From NCBI RefSeq assembly GCF_006475605.1, contig NZ_SSBC01000020.1, positions 62,001 through 126,000 on the forward strand: a stretch of 64,000 bases of DNA. The letters run 5' to 3'. This document shows positions 43,762 to 54,043 of the stretch, piece after piece. How positions within the stretch are numbered: the stretch's first letter is position 1; each line of letters opens with the position of its first letter. This stretch comes from Asticcacaulis tiandongensis (GTDB lineage: Bacteria; Pseudomonadota; Alphaproteobacteria; Caulobacterales; Caulobacteraceae). The notes below the pieces were generated by a model that was not told the DNA's origin, did no database searches, and was given only the letters and a program-made list of their open reading frames with translations. The translations under genes were made by a program, and so were the position numbers.

Positions 43762-46680
43762 TTATCCCTGTTGTGTCACCGAAGGCAACAGAAACGCCTC
43801 AATACCGGCTATGGCCTCGGCCAGAGTGACCCGTTGCAGTACCACGCCCTCGGGCAGGCTGTCGAACAGGCGGGTAGGGGCGGCAGAATCAAGCATGACA
43901 AACACGCCGCGGTCATCTTTTTTGCGGATCAGGCGGCCAAAGGCCTGCGCCAGACGTGACCGCACCAGTGCGTCATCATAAAGCTTCTGGCCAAAATGGA
44001 CTCGGCGCGCCTTATGCAGGGCATCGGGTCTCGGCCAGGGGACACGGTCAAAGGCAATCAGGCGCAGGGCCTGACCTGGTACGTCAATGCCGTCGCGCAC
44101 GGCATCGGTGCCCAACAGGCAGGAATGATGTTCCGAGCGGAACACGCTGATGAGATCGGAGACATCAAGCGGATCAATATGCTGGGCATATAGCGAAATG
44201 CCGTTTTCACCCAAGGGCTTATAGAGATGCTCATAGACAGTTTTCAGGCGTCTGATGGCCGTGAACAACCCAAGTCCACCGCCTTTGGAGGCAAGGAAAA
44301 GTGCCTTCATAGCTGAGGCTACGGCACGGGGATCATCGCGCGGCACATCGGTGACGACAAACAGGCGCGCCTGTTGCTCATAGTCAAATGGCGAGGCGAT
44401 ACGTAAGGTGCCCGCCTCAAGCGCCAGATGCGCGGCACCGGTACGTTGTCGGGCCAATGCGAAAATATCCGGCTGTTGAGAGGCATCCGACAGGGTGGCC
44501 GAGGCCATCAGTACGCCATGCGCCGGTTTCAGCACATAGTTGGCCAGTGGCAGGCTGGGGTCTACGAAATGGCGGTGCAGAGCCGCGTCCACCAGCTTGC
44601 CATTATGGGCGATGGTGGCGAACCAGTCGACAAAGGGTGAGGGCGTGGCGGGATCGGTGTCTTCCCCGAAGGCCAGTTGTTGCAACAGGCTGCGCCATGC
44701 GGGCAGGGTGATGCGCGCGCGGCGTTCGAGGCCACGCAAAGCCCCATCCAGACGCGCCCGTTCGCCGAGGTCTATGTCTTCTTCGCTGGTCAGAACGTCT
44801 TCGATAGAACGCACCAGCGCCAGAAGCGGGGCCTCGATGCCTTGCACGGCCTTGGCGGCGGTGGCGGCGGCTTCGGCCACTTCGGGCAGGCAGGGATGGG
44901 CTTCACATTCGGCATTATGATCATCAGGGCGGTAGCGGCTTTTGGGGGCGGCCTCCTGCTGGCGCACATCGATCTGTTTCAGGACAGCGGCCAAAAGGGC
45001 TTCGATGGGGCCGACCGGTTCCATCATCTCACCGGAACGGGTGCGCGTCGTCAGGCGTTGTGACCAGCCTTCGTGCGGCAGGACGGCGGCGGCGCGCATC
45101 AGATCCTTGAGGTGGTTTTGCGCGGTTTCACGCGTCGCCAGCAGGTCGCCCAGACGTTGTTCAAGGCCGCGTGTGCGCCGTCCGCGCCCTTCGTTGCCGC
45201 GTATCCAGCGGCGCAGCTCATAGGCCTCAAGGCCAGAAAGTTCGCTGGAAAAGGCCCCGTCTGCGGCTTCGAACACATGGTGGCCTTCGTCGAAGACCAG
45301 ACGCGACAGGCCGGGGGCTTCGGGTTCGCCTTCGCTACCCTTTTCGCCGGTGCCACCGGAACTCAGGTCATAGGCGGCCTGGGCCATCACAAGGGCGTGG
45401 TTGGCGATGATGATGCGCGCCGATTTCGCCTTACGGATCGATTTTTCGACAAAGCAGGTCCGGTAGTGCTGACAGGCGCTGTAGATACATTCGCCACGCC
45501 GGTCGACCAGTGAGGACGGATTAAGCGCCCCGAACATGGCCGCAGCCGATTGAGGCGGTAAAAGCGACGGCAGCCATGTCGGGAAATCGCCGCCGACAAT
45601 ATCGCCGTCGCGGCTATAGATGACCCAGCGCGCCAGAAGTGCAGCGATAATGGTTTCGCCCGGCCCTTGGGTGAGCGGGCCAAGCCGTTCCTGATAGTTG
45701 AGCAGGCACAGATAGTTTTCGCGCCCCTTGCGGATGGCGATGTGGTTATCGCGTTCGGCTTCGGTGGCAAACAGGGCGCGGGTATCGTTGAAAATCTGTT
45801 TTTGCAGGGCCTTGGTGTAGGTGGACACCCAGACACGGCCTTGCGATTTCTGCGCCCACTGGTGTGCGGGCGACAGATAACCCAGCGTCTTGCCCGTGCC
45901 GGTACCGGCCTCAAGCAACAGCATGTTCGGCTGATCCGTGGCCCATTTCGGCCCGAATATATCCCGCGTTTTCTGGGCAAAGCTCAGTTGCTCTTTGCGG
46001 CGTTCGGACAGTCCGGCGCGACCGAGATTTTCCCATAGGCCGGTGGTGACTTCCTCAGGTGTGAGGCTGACCTGACGGGCATCACCGGCGGGGGCCTGAT
46101 CTTCCCATTCATCAAGCAATGACCAGACCTGAAGTGCGGGCGGGGAGACATAACCTTCGGGTACTGGATTTTGCGCCAGACAGGCCTCAAGAAACGGTGC
46201 CCAGACCCAGCCGTTTTCAGCCATCAGTTGCAGCGATGCCCGCGCCATCAGGCGGAAAGCCAGCGGCGCTTCGGTCAGTTCGCGCCCGAGCGCCAGTGCG
46301 ACCTGCGCCAGAATGCGGGCCTGTGCTTCGGTATCTTCGGGTTCGCTATAGCCCACGGCGAGCGCCAGTCCGGCCACAGACGGCGCGCAGAAACGGGCAG
46401 GTCTTACGAAGGCAAACAGTTCGAGCAGGTCAAAATGTCTGGCTTCGCGGTGCTGACGACCGCTGAACAGGCGCTGGCGGATCAGCGGGGCATTGGCCAC
46501 CAGAAGCCCTTCGCGGCCCCAAAGCTCGCGGGCCTGAGGGATGCCAATCGGTGACGCCATCCTGCCATCGCTCATGACGGCGCTTACCGGCGTCAGGGCA
46601 AAGCCCTGCGGCGGCAAAAGGCTGCGCAAGGCGGTGGCCTGATCAGCGTCAGGAACTTTGGCGGGAGGGGATTCGATCAC
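43762..46680 (-). CDS. DinG/XPD-like superfamily 2 DNA helicase
   Basis: 972 residues. Walker A is GTGTGKTLGYL, Walker B is VFDEGHHVFEAADG (DEGH form). The iron-sulfur cysteines lie in the region CLLNYQERL ... CIYSACQHYRTCFVEK, near residues ~325-405. LMASATLSDASQQPD and FGRLIRKKDDRG are helicase motifs V-VI. The ~250-residue N-terminal part is an unusual extension not found in E. coli DinG. It probably unwinds DNA damage or R-loop structures. Confidence 0.9.
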   Translation of the reverse strand: MIESPPAKVPDADQATALRSLLPPQGFALTPVSAVMSDGRMASPIGIPQARELWGREGLLVANAPLIRQRLFSGRQHREARHFDLLELFAFVRPARFCAPSVAGLALAVGYSEPEDTEAQARILAQVALALGRELTEAPLAFRLMARASLQLMAENGWVWAPFLEACLAQNPVPEGYVSPPALQVWSLLDEWEDQAPAGDARQVSLTPEEVTTGLWENLGRAGLSERRKEQLSFAQKTRDIFGPKWATDQPNMLLLEAGTGTGKTLGYLSPAHQWAQKSQGRVWVSTYTKALQKQIFNDTRALFATEAERDNHIAIRKGRENYLCLLNYQERLGPLTQGPGETIIAALLARWVIYSRDGDIVGGDFPTWLPSLLPPQSAAAMFGALNPSSLVDRRGECIYSACQHYRTCFVEKSIRKAKSARIIIANHALVMAQAAYDLSSGGTGEKGSEGEPEAPGLSRLVFDEGHHVFEAADGAFSSELSGLEAYELRRWIRGNEGRGRRTRGLEQRLGDLLATRETAQNHLKDLMRAAAVLPHEGWSQRLTTRTRSGEMMEPVGPIEALLAAVLKQIDVRQQEAAPKSRYRPDDHNAECEAHPCLPEVAEAAATAAKAVQGIEAPLLALVRSIEDVLTSEEDIDLGERARLDGALRGLERRARITLPAWRSLLQQLAFGEDTDPATPSPFVDWFATIAHNGKLVDAALHRHFVDPSLPLANYVLKPAHGVLMASATLSDASQQPDIFALARQRTGAAHLALEAGTLRIASPFDYEQQARLFVVTDVPRDDPRAVASAMKALFLASKGGGLGLFTAIRRLKTVYEHLYKPLGENGISLYAQHIDPLDVSDLISVFRSEHHSCLLGTDAVRDGIDVPGQALRLIAFDRVPWPRPDALHKARRVHFGQKLYDDALVRSRLAQAFGRLIRKKDDRGVFVMLDSAAPTRLFDSLPEGVVLQRVTLAEAIAGIEAFLLPSVTQQG

Positions 46681-46733
46681 ATGTGTATATTATAGGTTTC
46701 CGCCACACTGTCCAAGTACAAAACAGGTACGGA

Positions 46734-47450
46734 TCAGCGTCTGCGGAACAGACGCGACGCGATCAGGCCCATACCCATGCTCATCAGCACGCAAATAAGG
46801 CCATAGATCCACGCGTGACGGTGGGCGAAGTCATAGACGAAGCGCTCAAATCCCACCTTTTCCACCGTCAGGGGCTTAACGCTGTAATTGACGGGCAGGC
46901 CGTTGCGAAACAGCCAGACCTCAGCCGTATAGGTGCCTATGGGCGCATCGGAGGGCAACTCCACCTCGGCGCGGAACAGGTGGCGGTCAATAAAGCGCAC
47001 GCCCGAGGCATTGTCGCTATAGAGGCCGTTTTTCTGCTGAAGCCGCACAACGGCACGCCGCCAGTCGGCATAATCGGTCTGGTGCGCCGTTTCGGCTGCA
47101 ATGTCCATGGGCATATAATCAAGCCCCAGCCCCAGATGATAGCGCATCTCGTTGCGGGAAATCTCTGACAGGGGGCGGGAACTGGCGGCCATGTAAAAGC
47201 CGGGGGCACCCTCAAAGATCATCGGGCGTGAATTGAGCCACAGACCGGCCTTACGCACCTTACGCATCAGCCTTAAGTCGGTTTCCGGCCCGCGCACCAC
47301 GACGATAACATCCGGCGGCGGCCCGTCCGGTTGCAGGGTTGCACCATACAGTATGACCTTAGCCCCCTGAAACGAGGAGGACACCTCAACGCGGCTCTGG
47401 GTGAGGTCGGTGGCCAGCTGGTTGGTGACGATAGGGTCGAAATCAATCAT
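46734..47450 (-). CDS. TIGR02186 family membrane protein without signal peptide
   Basis: 238 residues. LTQSRVEVSSSFQGAKVILYGA and VVVRGPETDLRLMRKVRKAG are TIGR02186 motifs, and one C-terminal membrane helix ends in LFRRR. Family members usually carry a signal peptide; here the ATG with a GGAGGATAG ribosome site gives MIDFDPIVTNQLATDLTQ directly. It follows the TauE/SafE gene by 3 bases, a conserved pairing implying a joint role in sulfite or sulfonate export. Confidence 0.85.
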   Translation of the reverse strand: MIDFDPIVTNQLATDLTQSRVEVSSSFQGAKVILYGATLQPDGPPPDVIVVVRGPETDLRLMRKVRKAGLWLNSRPMIFEGAPGFYMAASSRPLSEISRNEMRYHLGLGLDYMPMDIAAETAHQTDYADWRRAVVRLQQKNGLYSDNASGVRFIDRHLFRAEVELPSDAPIGTYTAEVWLFRNGLPVNYSVKPLTVEKVGFERFVYDFAHRHAWIYGLICVLMSMGMGLIASRLFRRR

Positions 47451-47453
47451 CGC

Positions 47454-48374
47454 CTATCCTCCGGGCCGGATAAGGACGAAGGGGTCTTCGGGCGGGATAA
47501 AAAGAGTCAGGCCCATTTGCAGGCCCGCCGTAAGTATGATCAGGGCCAGTACCAGACGGAGTTCATCGGCGCGGAAGCGGGTGCCGAAACGAATGCCGAG
47601 TTGTCCGCCAATCACCCCGCCAATCAGCAGCAGAAAAGCCAGAACCGCATCCACCGTATGGTTACGCACAGCCTGAAGGATCATGGTGACGGTTGCGGTG
47701 ATGATGACCTGAAACAGGCTGGTGCCGACGACGACCGAGGCCTTCATACGCAATATGTAGATCATGGCCGGTACAATCAGGAACCCGCCGCCAACCCCCA
47801 TGAGTGCCGCAAGGATGCCGACAATAAACCCGATGAACAGGGGCGGAATGACGCTGATATATAGCCCCGAGCGTGGAAAACGCATCTTGAACGGCAGGGC
47901 ATAGAGCCAGGGCGGACGTTTGAGTTTTGGCCTGACGGGGGGCAGGCCTTTTTTGCGACGCAGAAGGGATGTCAGGCTTTCACGGGCCATCAATCCGCCG
48001 ATACCGCATAAAAATACCAGATAGATGACCGAGATCATCAGATCGATCTGGCCCATAAGGCGCAGGATACGGAAAATCTCGACGCCCATGCCCGCACCGA
48101 CCACCCCGCCAGCGGCCATCATCAGACCCATGCGGAAATCGACGCTGTCCTGACGCCGGTAACTTGAGACAGAGGAGGTGGAGGTCGCCAGCACGTGACC
48201 GGCCTGAGAGGCGACGGCAATAGAGGGCGGGATGCCGAGTGTCACGAGGACGGGGGCCATGAGAAAGCCGCCGCCAACGCCGAACAGGCCGGAGAGAAAG
48301 CCCACACCCACCCCTAATCCGGCCATGAGCCAGACATTCACCGACATTTCGGCGATGGGCAGGTACAGTTCCAC
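47454..48374 (-). CDS. TauE/SafE-type sulfite/anion exporter
   Basis: 306 residues, about eight helices in two repeats. Each half has the family motif: SGLFGVGGGFLMAPVL and AALMGVGGGFLIVPAM. It exports sulfite or related organosulfur anions. The gene is coupled to the TIGR02186 gene downstream. The initial methionine has an alternative at residue 10 (MSVNVW). Confidence 0.9.
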   Translation of the reverse strand: MELYLPIAEMSVNVWLMAGLGVGVGFLSGLFGVGGGFLMAPVLVTLGIPPSIAVASQAGHVLATSTSSVSSYRRQDSVDFRMGLMMAAGGVVGAGMGVEIFRILRLMGQIDLMISVIYLVFLCGIGGLMARESLTSLLRRKKGLPPVRPKLKRPPWLYALPFKMRFPRSGLYISVIPPLFIGFIVGILAALMGVGGGFLIVPAMIYILRMKASVVVGTSLFQVIITATVTMILQAVRNHTVDAVLAFLLLIGGVIGGQLGIRFGTRFRADELRLVLALIILTAGLQMGLTLFIPPEDPFVLIRPGG

Positions 48375-48401
48375 TAAACTACAGTCCTGAGGTGATCATC
48401 C

Positions 48402-48428
48402 GGTTTTTGGAACCATAGTCCAAAAACC
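48402..48428 (-). terminator. Hairpin downstream of podJ
   Basis: GGTTTTTGGA pairs with TCCAAAAACC around a 7-base loop. It lies 40 bases past the podJ stop. No U-run follows, so terminator function is uncertain. Confidence 0.4.
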
Positions 48429-48467
48429 TTAAGGTCATTTTACGGCCACCCCGTTTCAGGCCGCTTT

Positions 48468-51335
48468 TTAAGGCTGCGCCGTTACCGGTTTGAAGGCGGC
48501 GGCCTGGGTTTCGGCGGTGGCGATCTGTTGCGCCGTCAGTTGCGGCTTGATCAGGCTGAGGGTGCGTGAGGCCTCGGTATCACCGGCCTTGGCGGCGATG
48601 CTGAACCACTTATAGGCTTCGGTCAGGTTCATCGGGACGCCATCGCCCTGCTGATACAGCGCACCCATATTGTAATAGGAGTCGCGTACACCATATTCGG
48701 CGGCCTTGCGGAACCACTGGGCCGCGCCGACGCGATCCTGCGATCCGCCGTCACCATTATACAGCATGATCCCGAGGTTATACATGGCGGGCGCGTGGCC
48801 ACCGGCAGCGGCGCGTTCGGCCCAGTTGCGGGCTTCGGCCTTGTCGGTTTTCACCAGATTGCCTTCACCGCTATAGATCAGGCTCATGTGATATTGTGCC
48901 GGTGCATAACCCAGAAGGGCTACGCTTTTCATGGTCTCGGCAGCCTTGGGGTCATTCGACTGAAGCGTCAGGGTGGCGGCCTCATACATGGCCTTAAGGC
49001 GGGCATCGTCCTCTGCTGAGGGTGTGCTGGCCGGATCACCCGTCAGGGCGCTGGCGAGGCGGATGTCATCCTGTGACGGGGCTTTGGGGTCAGGTCTGTC
49101 CTGCATCAGCACATAGGAACCCACCGCAGCGGTGGTCAGAACCATAGCGACGGACGAGGCCTTGATGGCGCGCATCAGCGTGCTGCCACCAGCCTTTGCA
49201 GGCTTTGTGGCTGCGGCCTTGGTGCGTGACTGACCGAGCTTTAAACCCAGAGTTTTTTTCGTCTCATCGCCGCCGTCAATCGAGGCGCGCACCGCCGCCC
49301 GTGCCGCCGCCAGCGCATCGCGCGTGGACAGGGAAACACTGTCTGGTTCGGTGGAAAATTCTGTGGGTGCGGTTTCATCCTTGCCGGAGGCCAGGGCGTC
49401 AGGCTTGCGATTGAACATCGGCTGATCATCGTCTTCGAACAACAGATCAGGTGAGGCGCGGCGTGAGGCGTCGATCTCGGCGAACGGGTCGTCGCTTTCG
49501 ACAGGGGCGGGCGTCATCTTTGGCGCTTGCGGCGCCAGGGCAGACAGTTCCGTGTCAAAATCGTCTTCAAACGGATCAAAAGCGGACTTGGTGACGGGGG
49601 CGGTCAGGTCGCTATCATCGGCCTGAGCGGTTACGTCCTCAAGCAGGCGCGCCGTGAGGTCGGTCTCAGTGATCTCAGGGGTATTGCTGTCGGCGCTTAC
49701 CGTAGTCTCGGCTTCGGTTTCATCGAACCCGTGCTCAAACTCGGCAAACGGTTTCTTCTCAAGGTCTGTCGGGCCAAAGGGGGTTGGCAGTTCAGGCGTC
49801 GGACGCAGTTCCTGCAACAGGTTTTGCGTGCGGGCCTGTCCCAGACGGCTGTCGATCTTGCTGCGGGCTTCTTCAAGAAGCTTTTGCGTGCGTTCCTCGC
49901 TCTGGCGAATGCGATCGGCAATATCGGCGTGGGTGCGCTGATGGCGCGAATCCAGCTCCTCGCCCACACCCTGAAGCACCTGAGAGGTGCGTTTTTCGTT
50001 TTCGATGATTTTGAGGTTCAGACGTTCGGAAATACGGGCAATTTCCCCGCCGAGACGCTCAAGCGCCTGCGCATGGCTATTTTCCGCCTGTCCCAGACGG
50101 TCATCCAGCTTGTGCGACAGATGGGCAATAGCGCCGCTGGTCGAACGTTCCACCTCTGTCATCCTCTGGTTAAGGTTGCCAGCAATTTTCAGAACGTCCT
50201 GACCCATGGATTCAATGGCGCGGGCAGAGCGTTTTTCGACCGCATTCAGACGCGTTGAAATCTGTGAGACGGCCTGATCGATCTGGGTCTGGGTGTCCTG
50301 TTCCAGCGCACGTCTGATTTCAAAGCGCGAGTCATCAATCTGACGCGACAGGTCAGAGGCGAGGCGGCTTAAGGACTGTACGCTTTCGGGGTCGGTGACA
50401 TCGCCGCTTTCTTCGGCGCGCAACAGGCGGGCGTCAAGACTGGCAAAGGCCTGTTCCAAGCCGCGAATGGCCGTTGAGGTCTGGGCTTCTGCGGTTTCCA
50501 GACGCTGCGACAGGCGGGTAATGACCTTGTCTATAGCCGCCTGAGCGGTACGTTCGGGATCGCGCTGTTCGCTTTGGGCCAGACGGTGCGACAGGCCCAG
50601 CATGTCCTCACGCATCCCCTTGAGCGTGTCGCGGGTACGGGTGTCATTTTCATAGAGCTGGTTGGCCAGCTTGCCGAGCGTGGCCTCAAGGGACTGAACC
50701 GTTTCGGCGACAGTATTGTTCGCCAACTGGTCCTCAAGACGGGCGATACGCTCGCGGTCTTCGCGCATATTGCCCGAAAGGCCGTCAAGGCGATCAAGGA
50801 CACTGCTGCGGGTCTGTGCCGTTTCTCTTTGCAGGCGCTCGGATGCACCGCTGACGGTTTCCTGAAGGCGGGCCTCGATACGGCTGTCGGTATTGGCCAG
50901 CGCCTCTTCGGAGCGTTCCAGACGGTTGAGCAGGGCCTCGACAGCCTGTGATACGCCGCGTACCGCGTTTGCCGAACGGGTTTCAGAGGTTTCAATGCGT
51001 GCCCCCAGACCTTCGAGGGCGCGTGCCACGCGACTCAGGTCGGGTTCGTAATCAGCGCCATCGTCGTAATCAGGCTCATCTAAAGGACGGCGGTTGCGTG
51101 CGGGCTTATGGCGACCGGATTCGTAACGTGTCTCCATACGTGTCTCCGGGCGGGAGTCATAGGGACGTGAGCGGCGGCTTTCGTCGCGAATGACCGCAGC
51201 GACATCATGGCCTTCGAGAATCATGTGATTCAGCCATTCCCCCAGCGTCATGCCGGAACGGCGCGCCAAATCCTTGGCCACTTCACGGGCCTTGGAATCT
51301 ATTCCTTTTACGCTCCAGGGCGTGGCGGAGGTCAT
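48468..51335 (-). CDS. podJ: Polar localisation factor PodJ
   Basis: 955 residues. The N-terminal ~42 residues (SVKGIDSKAREVAKDLARRS then MTLGEWLNHMILEG) match PodJ. Residues ~85-500 are a long coiled coil. An acidic, Pro-rich linker (~500-715), one membrane helix (~725-745) and SEL1-like repeats (AQYHMSLIYSGEG, AMYNLGIMLYNGDGG, SYYNMGALYQQGDG) follow. In Caulobacter PodJ localises to the new pole and recruits flagellar, pili and holdfast factors. The C-terminal peptidoglycan-binding domain found in Caulobacter PodJ is not evident. Its promoter has CcrM and CtrA-like sites. Confidence 0.93.
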   Translation of the reverse strand: MTSATPWSVKGIDSKAREVAKDLARRSGMTLGEWLNHMILEGHDVAAVIRDESRRSRPYDSRPETRMETRYESGRHKPARNRRPLDEPDYDDGADYEPDLSRVARALEGLGARIETSETRSANAVRGVSQAVEALLNRLERSEEALANTDSRIEARLQETVSGASERLQRETAQTRSSVLDRLDGLSGNMREDRERIARLEDQLANNTVAETVQSLEATLGKLANQLYENDTRTRDTLKGMREDMLGLSHRLAQSEQRDPERTAQAAIDKVITRLSQRLETAEAQTSTAIRGLEQAFASLDARLLRAEESGDVTDPESVQSLSRLASDLSRQIDDSRFEIRRALEQDTQTQIDQAVSQISTRLNAVEKRSARAIESMGQDVLKIAGNLNQRMTEVERSTSGAIAHLSHKLDDRLGQAENSHAQALERLGGEIARISERLNLKIIENEKRTSQVLQGVGEELDSRHQRTHADIADRIRQSEERTQKLLEEARSKIDSRLGQARTQNLLQELRPTPELPTPFGPTDLEKKPFAEFEHGFDETEAETTVSADSNTPEITETDLTARLLEDVTAQADDSDLTAPVTKSAFDPFEDDFDTELSALAPQAPKMTPAPVESDDPFAEIDASRRASPDLLFEDDDQPMFNRKPDALASGKDETAPTEFSTEPDSVSLSTRDALAAARAAVRASIDGGDETKKTLGLKLGQSRTKAAATKPAKAGGSTLMRAIKASSVAMVLTTAAVGSYVLMQDRPDPKAPSQDDIRLASALTGDPASTPSAEDDARLKAMYEAATLTLQSNDPKAAETMKSVALLGYAPAQYHMSLIYSGEGNLVKTDKAEARNWAERAAAGGHAPAMYNLGIMLYNGDGGSQDRVGAAQWFRKAAEYGVRDSYYNMGALYQQGDGVPMNLTEAYKWFSIAAKAGDTEASRTLSLIKPQLTAQQIATAETQAAAFKPVTAQP

Positions 51336-51337
51336 GC

Positions 51338-51456
51338 GAATCCCCTCAATTGGTTAATTGAGAGGCTAATACTCATTATGTGGGGTGTAAACCTTTTGTT
51401 AACCTCAATATCTGGGGGTAACTCACTCTTCTGTGGAAGATGAAGGCTTGCGAATC
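51338..51456 (-). promoter_or_regulatory. podJ promoter with GANTC and CtrA-like sites
   Basis: GAATC occurs at 51338-51342 and 51452-51456, CcrM sites to which GcrA responds. TAAACCTTTTGTTAAC at 51388-51403 is one base short of the CtrA consensus TTAA-N7-TTAAC. It lies 53 bases before the podJ ATG. Confidence 0.5.
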
Positions 51457-51530
51457 GCCTGAAAAGTGTATCCGCGAATTGTACGGGCGACGGGCATAAA
51501 AAAATACCAGCGCCTCTTGTGCGTTTTCAA

Positions 51531-51776
51531 ATGCTGAACCATATGCGCGGCATGGAACTGACCTTAAACACCACGCTCATATGGTTGTCGGCCCTTGCGG
51601 TAACGGCGGCTTTTTCCGGTTATATGGGCGCGCGCCCGACCAGCCTTAAACAGACAGGTCCGCGTATGGTGCCCTGGCGGTTTATCATGCTGCTTGCGGT
51701 GACTGCAGCGATAGTTCTGCTGGTGCATCTGCTATCGCTGCTGGGTCTTAAGACCGATCCGCCCCAAGGTTATTAG
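51531..51776 (+). CDS. Small two-helix membrane protein
   Basis: 81 residues. Two membrane helices (TLIWLSALAVTAAFSGYMG and WRFIMLLAVTAAIVLLVHLL) are separated by a basic loop, GARPTSLKQTGPRMVPWR. Unknown function. Candidate starts are GTG 51519, ATG 51531, 51543 and 51552; none has a good ribosome site, so the start is arbitrary. It is convergent with argF. Confidence 0.55.
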   Translation: MLNHMRGMELTLNTTLIWLSALAVTAAFSGYMGARPTSLKQTGPRMVPWRFIMLLAVTAAIVLLVHLLSLLGLKTDPPQGY

Positions 51777-51786
51777 CGACTTGCTA

Positions 51787-52710
51787 TTAGCCCTTAAAGC
51801 ACCAGGCCAGAACGGCTTTCTGGGCGTGAATGCGGTTTTCCGCCTCGTCGAAGATCACCGACTGCGGGCCATCAATCACTTCAGCCGACACTTCTTCGCC
51901 ACGGTGCGCCGGCAGGCAATGCAGGAATATGGCATCGGGTTTGGCCAGTGCCATCAGGTCGGCATTGACCTGATAGGGGCAAAGCGCTTTCAGGCGTTCT
52001 TCAGCATCCTCATCCCCCATCGAGACCCATGTGTCGGTCATGACGACGTCGGCATCCCTGACGGCCTCGGTCGGGTCGGCGGTAATATGCACATCGGCAC
52101 CGGACTGAGTAATGAAGTCGAGATCAGCCGCACAGGGCAGATAGGCTTCGGGAGCGGCAATATTCAGACGGAAGCCGAAGCGCGCCGCCGCATGAATAAA
52201 GCTGGTGCAGACATTATTGCCGTCACCGATCCACGCCAGAGTCTTGCCCTTAACATTGCCGCGATGTTCTTCGATGGTCTGAAGGTCGGCAATGATCTGA
52301 CACGGGTGGGATTTATCGGTCAGGCCGTTGATCACCGGAATGGTCGAGATCGCCGCCAGACGTTCGACATCGGCATGGCGTTTGGCACGGATCATGATGG
52401 CATCGACCATGCGCGACAATACATGGGCGGTGTCTTCGATGGTTTCACCACGCCCAAGCTGCATGTCCGTGGCCGTTGAAATCAGGGCGTCACCGCCCAG
52501 TTGACGAATGGCCGCATCGAACGAAAAGCGGGTGCGGGTTGAATTTTTCTCAAAAATCATCGCCAGCACACGGTCTGTGGCCGGTGCATCGGCATCGACA
52601 CGCCCCTTGGGCCAGCCCTTGCGGGCGGCCTTACGGGCATGGGCATCATCAAGAATGGCCCGCAAATCTTCGGCGCTGAGATCAGCAATATCGAGGAAAT
52701 GTCTGGTCAT
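51787..52710 (-). CDS. argF: Ornithine carbamoyltransferase
   Basis: 307 residues. Carbamoyl-phosphate binding motif [12 protein letters not shown] and the ornithine site [11 protein letters not shown] are present. It makes citrulline. It overlaps the argD stop by one base (TGATG), a standard argD-argF operon. Confidence 0.97.
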   Translation of the reverse strand: MTRHFLDIADLSAEDLRAILDDAHARKAARKGWPKGRVDADAPATDRVLAMIFEKNSTRTRFSFDAAIRQLGGDALISTATDMQLGRGETIEDTAHVLSRMVDAIMIRAKRHADVERLAAISTIPVINGLTDKSHPCQIIADLQTIEEHRGNVKGKTLAWIGDGNNVCTSFIHAAARFGFRLNIAAPEAYLPCAADLDFITQSGADVHITADPTEAVRDADVVMTDTWVSMGDEDAEERLKALCPYQVNADLMALAKPDAIFLHCLPAHRGEEVSAEVIDGPQSVIFDEAENRIHAQKAVLAWCFKG

Positions 52711-53933
52711 CAGGCAGGTTCCTTTTTGGCAGCCTCACGGGCGGCAATGAAGGTTTTTTCCAGCAGGCCGAGCGCTTCGCGCGCCTCGTCGATGCTGAGG
52801 TTCAGCGGCGGCAGAAGGCGCACACAATTGTCCGAACCGCCGGCAATCAGCAGGCCGTTGTCGCGGGCCAGTGTCATGACTTCACGATTGTTCGGTATGA
52901 CCTTGATGCCAACCAGAAGGCCCTTACCGCGAATATCTTCAATGATATCGGGGAAGGCGGCCTTCAGGCCCTGAAGTTGCTGACGCAGGAAGCCTGAGAC
53001 TTCGTTGACGTGATCAAGCGCTTCGGACTTTGACAATTCGCCATAGGCCGCCAGACCCACAGCCATCGCCAGCGGATTGCCGCCAAAAGTCGAGCCGTGC
53101 GTGCCGGGAATCATGCCTGCTGATGCCGCTTCAGTGGCCAGACAGGCCCCGATAGGGAAGCCGCCGCCCAATGCCTTGGCGGTGGTCAGGACGTCAGGTT
53201 GCACGCCGGTCCATTGATAGGCCCACAGCTTGCCCGTCCGGCCGACGCCGCACTGGATTTCATCAAACATCAGCAACAGGCCGTTCTGGTCACACAGATT
53301 GCGCAGGAACTGAAGCTCGGTTTCGCTGAGCGCCCGTGCGCCGCCTTCGCCCTGTACCGGTTCCACCAGAATGGCGGCTGCGGTCGGGGCGGCGGCGGCG
53401 GCCTTAATGGCCTCAGGGTCATCAAGCGACAGGTGCACATAGCCCGGTAGCTTTGGCCCAAAGCCGGTGAGATAGGCGTCATTACCACCGGCATTGACGG
53501 CGGCATAGGAGCGTCCGTGGAACGCGCCTTCGAAGGTGATGACGTCGATACGTTCGGGCTGGCCCTTGTCAGCGTGGAACTTGCGCGCCAGTTTCAGGGC
53601 GCATTCAATGGCTTCGGTGCCGGAATTGGTGAAAAACACCTTGTCGGCAAACGAATCCGCACACAGGCGGTTGGCCAGTTCTTCCTGTTCGGGAATCCGG
53701 TAAATGTTCGACACATGCCAGACCTTCTCGGCCTGCGCCTTGACCGCCTTGATCAGTTTCGGGTGGCAATGCCCCAGACCGTTGGTGGCAATGCCCTGCA
53801 CCAGATCGACAAATACGCGCCCGTCGCGGGCGTGAAGTCGCACCCCTTCACCGCGTTCGACCTCTAAGGGTGCGCGGTTATAAACCCCGAACAGATGGCT
53901 TTGCGCCTGATCGCTGGGTTGAGAGGTGGTCAT
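52710..53933 (-). CDS. argD: Acetylornithine aminotransferase
   Basis: 407 residues, PLP fold-type [36 protein letters not shown] and [14 protein letters not shown] (PLP lysine) are seen. It converts N-acetylglutamate semialdehyde to acetylornithine, and may also act in lysine synthesis. The hairpin at 53958-53990 lies upstream. Confidence 0.96.
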   Translation of the reverse strand: MTTSQPSDQAQSHLFGVYNRAPLEVERGEGVRLHARDGRVFVDLVQGIATNGLGHCHPKLIKAVKAQAEKVWHVSNIYRIPEQEELANRLCADSFADKVFFTNSGTEAIECALKLARKFHADKGQPERIDVITFEGAFHGRSYAAVNAGGNDAYLTGFGPKLPGYVHLSLDDPEAIKAAAAAPTAAAILVEPVQGEGGARALSETELQFLRNLCDQNGLLLMFDEIQCGVGRTGKLWAYQWTGVQPDVLTTAKALGGGFPIGACLATEAASAGMIPGTHGSTFGGNPLAMAVGLAAYGELSKSEALDHVNEVSGFLRQQLQGLKAAFPDIIEDIRGKGLLVGIKVIPNNREVMTLARDNGLLIAGGSDNCVRLLPPLNLSIDEAREALGLLEKTFIAAREAAKKEPA

Positions 53934-53957
53934 GGTTTAGGGTTCCCTTAAAAGAAT

Positions 53958-53990
53958 TATCCCTCCCGCCCTGTTCAGGCCGGAGGGATA
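53958..53990 (-). terminator. Hairpin between the TraB/GumN gene and argD
   Basis: TATCCCTCC pairs with GGAGGGATA, with GCC/GGC pairing inside. On the minus strand TTCTTTT follows five bases later, a weak terminator. Confidence 0.6.
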
Positions 53991-54043
53991 GATTGCAGAA
54001 GGCGGTTCTTTTGGGGATAAATCGCCCGAAAGTCAAGATTCCA

